This document shows positions 61,617 through 64,000 of a DNA stretch of 64,000 nt, one piece after another. A model generated the notes under the pieces. That model searched no databases, was not told where the DNA came from, and was given only the letters and a program-made list of their open reading frames with translations. The DNA is from Geodermatophilus obscurus (GTDB lineage: Bacteria; Actinomycetota; Actinomycetes; Mycobacteriales; Geodermatophilaceae). Every line of letters begins with the position of its first letter. Position 1 is the first letter of the stretch. The stretch lies in assembly GCF_900115395.1 (NCBI RefSeq), contig NZ_FOWE01000008.1, positions 209,195 through 273,194 on the forward strand, read 5' to 3'. A program made the translations under genes and the position numbers.

Positions 61617-62648
61617 TCAGAAGTCAGCCGGCTCGGCGGCCGGGGCGTCGACCTGCGGGCCGATGCCCAGCTTCTCCTTGATCTTCTTCTCGATCTCGTC
61701 GGCGAGGTCGGGGTTGTCGCGCAGGAAGTTCCGCGCGTTCTCCTTGCCTTGGCCGAGCTGGTCGCCCTCGTACGTGTACCAGGCACCGGACTTGCGGACG
61801 AAGCCCTGCTCCACGCCGATGTCGATCAGACCGCCCTCGCGGCTGAAGCCCGTACCCCAGATGAGGTCGAGCTCCGCCTGCTTGAACGGGGCGGCGACCT
61901 TGTTCTTGACGACCTTGACGCGCACCCGGCTACCGACGGCCTCGGTGCCCTGCTTGAGGGTCTCGATACGGCGGATGTCGATCCGGACCGAGGCGTAGAA
62001 CTTCAGCGCGCGGCCACCGGTGGTGACCTCCGGCGAGCCGTAGACGACGCCGACCTTCTCCCGCAGCTGGTTGATGAAGATGCAGGTCGTGCCCGAGTTG
62101 CTGAGCGCACCGGTGATCTTGCGCAGGGCCTGGCTCATCAGCCGGGCCTGCAGGCCGACGTGGCTGTCGCCCATCTCGCCCTCGATCTCGGCGCGGGGCA
62201 CGAGCGCGGCCACGGAGTCGACGACGATGAGGTCGAGTGCGCCGGAGCGGATCAGCATGTCGGCGATCTCGAGCGCCTGCTCACCGGTGTCGGGCTGGCT
62301 GACCAGCAGCGCGTCGGTGTCGACGCCGATCGCCCGGGCGTACTCCGGGTCGAGCGCGTGCTCGGCGTCGATGAAGGCGACGATGCCGCCGGCCGCCTGG
62401 GCGTTGGCCACCGCGTGCAGGGCGACCGTGGTCTTGCCGGAGGCCTCCGGGCCGTAGATCTCGACGACGCGGCCACGCGGCAGGCCACCGACGCCGAGGG
62501 CGATGTCGAGGGCGATGGAACCCGTCGGGATGACCCTCATGGCGACCTCGGGCGAGTCGCCCAGGCGCATGACGGATCCCTTGCCGAACTGCTTGTCGAT
62601 CTGGGCGAGGGCCATGTCGAGGGCCTTGTCGCGGTCCAGCGTTGCCAT
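61617..62648 (-). CDS. recA: Recombinase RecA
   Basis: 343 aa. Walker [10 protein letters not shown], Walker [15 protein letters not shown]2 loop region [20 protein letters not shown] and the [10 protein letters not shown]-terminal domain are all typical. It performs strand exchange and stimulates LexA self-cleavage. No intein. ATG start. Upstream are a PafBC-type promoter (62702-62724) and an SOS box (62785-62800). Confidence 0.98.
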   Translation of the reverse strand: MATLDRDKALDMALAQIDKQFGKGSVMRLGDSPEVAMRVIPTGSIALDIALGVGGLPRGRVVEIYGPEASGKTTVALHAVANAQAAGGIVAFIDAEHALDPEYARAIGVDTDALLVSQPDTGEQALEIADMLIRSGALDLIVVDSVAALVPRAEIEGEMGDSHVGLQARLMSQALRKITGALSNSGTTCIFINQLREKVGVVYGSPEVTTGGRALKFYASVRIDIRRIETLKQGTEAVGSRVRVKVVKNKVAAPFKQAELDLIWGTGFSREGGLIDIGVEQGFVRKSGAWYTYEGDQLGQGKENARNFLRDNPDLADEIEKKIKEKLGIGPQVDAPAAEPADF

Positions 62649-62701
62649 GCTGCTCACCTTCGGGGAAGTCACGTGTCGTGGAGTCGATGCGGTGTCGGAG
62701 G

Positions 62702-62724
62702 CGACGCTAGGCCGGGGGTCTGAC
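62702..62724 (-). promoter_or_regulatory. RecA-NDp (PafBC-dependent) promoter of recA
   Basis: On the minus strand GTGTCAGAC, an 8-nt spacer and TAGCGT match the mycobacterial RecA-NDp pattern TTGTCRGTG-N8-TANNNT in spacing and key bases. That promoter type is activated by the WYL regulators PafBC, independently of LexA. Confidence 0.65.
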
Positions 62725-62784
62725 ACTTTCCGGGAACCGACTCGGCCTGTGGAGGGACGACCGCCCTGTGGACGCCACTGTAGG

Positions 62785-62800
62785 GCGAACAGGTGTTCGA
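62785..62800. promoter_or_regulatory. LexA (SOS) box of recA
   Basis: GCGAACAGGTGTTCGA matches TCGAAC-N4-GTTCGA with one mismatch, about 137 bp upstream of the recA ATG. Confidence 0.85.
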
Positions 62801-62833
62801 GTCGAGCGACACGCGGGCCGGCCGCCGTGGGCT

Positions 62834-62887
62834 GTCGACGGCGGTGCGGTCGCCGGAGCGCTTGGTCAGTCCGCGGATCTCGATCAC
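62834..62887 (-). pseudogene. 18-codon relic of an ABC transporter ATPase start
   Basis: From GTG 62887 the frame reads [18 protein letters not shown], which is the canonical start of drug-export ABC ATPases (with Ser where Tyr is usual), then departs into sequence without ABC character before the recA SOS box. The remainder of the gene is absent. It may be a deletion scar. Confidence 0.5.
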
Positions 62888-62956
62888 GCCGTCGACGCCA
62901 GGGACGCCGGGACCCTCGCCGCGTCGGCCGCCGGGACGGACCTCGCGGGCGGCGGC

Positions 62957-62972
62957 TACTCCGTGCGGAGTA
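62957..62972. terminator. Short hairpin downstream of the DUF3046 gene
   Basis: TACTCCG-TG-CGGAGTA is a perfect 7-bp dyad 15 bp past the minus-strand stop at 62987. It could separate this gene from recA. Confidence 0.45.
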
Positions 62973-62986
62973 CGGCTGGGAGGGGG

Positions 62987-63181
62987 TCAGCGCTCCTTCG
63001 GCGGGATGTCGTACTCCTCGCAGATCGCCAGCCACACCCGGCGTACCGGCACCCCGGCCTCGATGGCGTCGACGGCGGTGCGCCCGCCGAGCGCGGCGAA
63101 GACGTGGTCGCGCGTGACGCTCTGGGCCCGCATCGACCCGAACCGCTCCTCGAGCCGGGACCAGAACTCCTGCAGGCGCAC
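62987..63181 (-). CDS. DUF3046 protein
   Basis: 64 aa. [39 protein letters not shown] and [16 protein letters not shown] match the small actinobacterial DUF3046 family found just upstream of recA. Helical, cytosolic, function unknown. GTG start. Confidence 0.92.
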   Translation of the reverse strand: MRLQEFWSRLEERFGSMRAQSVTRDHVFAALGGRTAVDAIEAGVPVRRVWLAICEEYDIPPKER

Positions 63182-63191
63182 GCCTCCGACG

Positions 63192-63848
63192 CTAGCGCGC
63201 GTCCCCGTCGGCCCGGGGGGCCACGTCGGTGCGGGCCGCGTGGTCCGACATGCCGGCGCGCAGCCGGCGGACCAGTGCGGCGGGGTCGTCGGCGGCCAGG
63301 CGCAGCTCGTCGACCGGCCGCCCGCCGGTGCGCGCCAGCGGCAGCACCAGCGACGTCCGCAGCTCGACGTCGACCTGGGTGGAGGCGACGACGGCGAGCG
63401 ACACCGCCCGCCGGCCGCCCTCCTCCGCGACGACGACGCTGCGCGACCCCTCGACGCTGCGCCGGCGCACCCGGACCGCGGCGACCTCCTCCCACGGCAC
63501 CCGGACGTCGGTGGAGAAGCCGGAGCGCACCCGCAGCCCGGCGTCGTCGACGGTGTGCGGGTAGACGTGCATCGCCGCGAGCAGGCCGAGCATCCAGAGC
63601 AGCCCGTAGACGCCGACGACGAGCAGCGCGACCCGCAGCGAGGGCCAGGGCAGCAGCCAGTCGACCAGGGGGATCTCGACCGCGGACAGCACGATGAAGG
63701 TCCACAGCACCGGCGAGGCCGCCGACGCGTAGGGGAACGCGTCGGCCCCGGCCGGGACGTCGGGGCGGCGGCGGACCCAGCGGGTCAGGCTGCGCCAGAT
63801 GCCGGACTCGAAGGCGACCGCCGTGCGCAGCAGCCCCCGGGCGGTCAC
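63192..63848 (-). CDS. Membrane protein with a PH-like domain
   Basis: 218 aa. Two membrane segments (VLWTFIVLSAVEIPLVDWLL and VALLVVGVYGLLWMLGLLAA) precede a bacterial-PH-like beta domain (VDDAGLRVRSGFSTDVRVPW, EEVAAVRVRRRSVEGSRSVV). Its GTG overlaps the upstream regulator stop by 4 bp. Function unknown. Confidence 0.78.
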   Translation of the reverse strand: MTARGLLRTAVAFESGIWRSLTRWVRRRPDVPAGADAFPYASAASPVLWTFIVLSAVEIPLVDWLLPWPSLRVALLVVGVYGLLWMLGLLAAMHVYPHTVDDAGLRVRSGFSTDVRVPWEEVAAVRVRRRSVEGSRSVVVAEEGGRRAVSLAVVASTQVDVELRTSLVLPLARTGGRPVDELRLAADDPAALVRRLRAGMSDHAARTDVAPRADGDAR

Positions 63849-64000
63849 GGGGCCTCCTCCACGGCGGCGCCGTGCGGGACCAGCGCGCGCAGCCGCTCCA
63901 GCACGTCGTCGAGCGCCGACACCAGTCCCTCGAGCCGCTCCCCCGACAGACCGCCGAACAGCTGCCCGGCCAGTTCGGCCTGACCGCGCCCGAGCTCGTC
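63845..64000 (-). CDS. C-terminal end of a MarR-like regulator, cut by window edge
   Basis: The last 51 residues are visible (DELGRGQAELAGQLFGGLSG, RLEGLVSALDDVLERLRALV, ending VEEAP). The helix resembles the C-terminal dimerisation helix of MarR-family proteins. The DNA-binding part lies beyond the window, so the call is tentative. Stop overlaps the next gene as GTGA. Confidence 0.55.
   Translation of the reverse strand, partial: DELGRGQAELAGQLFGGLSGERLEGLVSALDDVLERLRALVPHGAAVEEAP

Noticed and set aside
1-64000. tRNA, rRNA, insertion sequences, phage genes
   Set aside because: I saw no cloverleaf-like tRNA sequence, rRNA signature, transposase, integrase or phage structural protein on either strand; a covariance search would be more sensitive than reading by eye.

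Overview
The window is very GC-rich chromosomal DNA with frequent GTG starts, 4-bp GTGA/ATGA gene overlaps and actinobacterial SOS boxes. It carries the arrangement seen around recA in high-GC Actinobacteria (recX-recA, glutamate ABC operon, miaB, miaA-dapF, hflX, lexA with a divergent LysM gene, nrdR-nrdJ). Protein style and gene order suggest the family Geodermatophilaceae (Blastococcus, Geodermatophilus, Modestobacter). That assignment is inference. I saw no tRNA or rRNA gene, CRISPR array, insertion sequence or prophage.

The left part (1-31.9 kb) is accessory. It opens with the 3' part of a DUF6777 protein, then a WYL regulator divergent from a DinB-type gene, small VOC and zinc-finger genes, and a phosphatase-fold protein that has lost its catalytic residues. 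From 5.7 to 14.6 kb lies a coherent catabolic locus: an MFS transporter, a LysR regulator, and a divergent seven-gene operon (cyclase-family hydrolase, FAD monooxygenase, extradiol dioxygenase, fumarylacetoacetate-hydrolase-family enzyme, SDR, C-C-hydrolase-like alpha/beta hydrolase, VOC protein). Next come a MarR / ribA / LigB-type dioxygenase module (14.7-16.9 kb), a two-component system (17.5-19.4 kb), a GAP-family membrane protein, an aldo/keto reductase, a kinase-like/SMP-30 fusion followed by a truncated acetyltransferase, and an ABC exporter with a divergent two-component system (25.6-29.6 kb).

The middle (32-40 kb) holds a stand-alone clpP with a divergent LysR gene, a DedA/PAP2-like membrane protein in an operon with an SDR and an alpha/beta hydrolase, and a GGDEF-EAL protein. 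The hydrolase and the GGDEF-EAL gene both carry apparent frameshifts within about 1 kb, which may be assembly error or real decay.

The right part (40-64 kb) is core genome: B12-dependent ribonucleotide reductase and its repressor NrdR with paired NrdR-box-like sites; LexA and a LysM division-inhibitor-like gene sharing three SOS boxes; PAP2 and beta-propeller membrane proteins; HflX; DapF, MiaA and a LigB-like protein in one overlapping operon; a DUF349 protein; MiaB; the gluABCD glutamate uptake operon; RecX and RecA. The recA upstream region shows both a LexA box and a PafBC-type (RecA-NDp) promoter, so its DNA-damage control appears dual.
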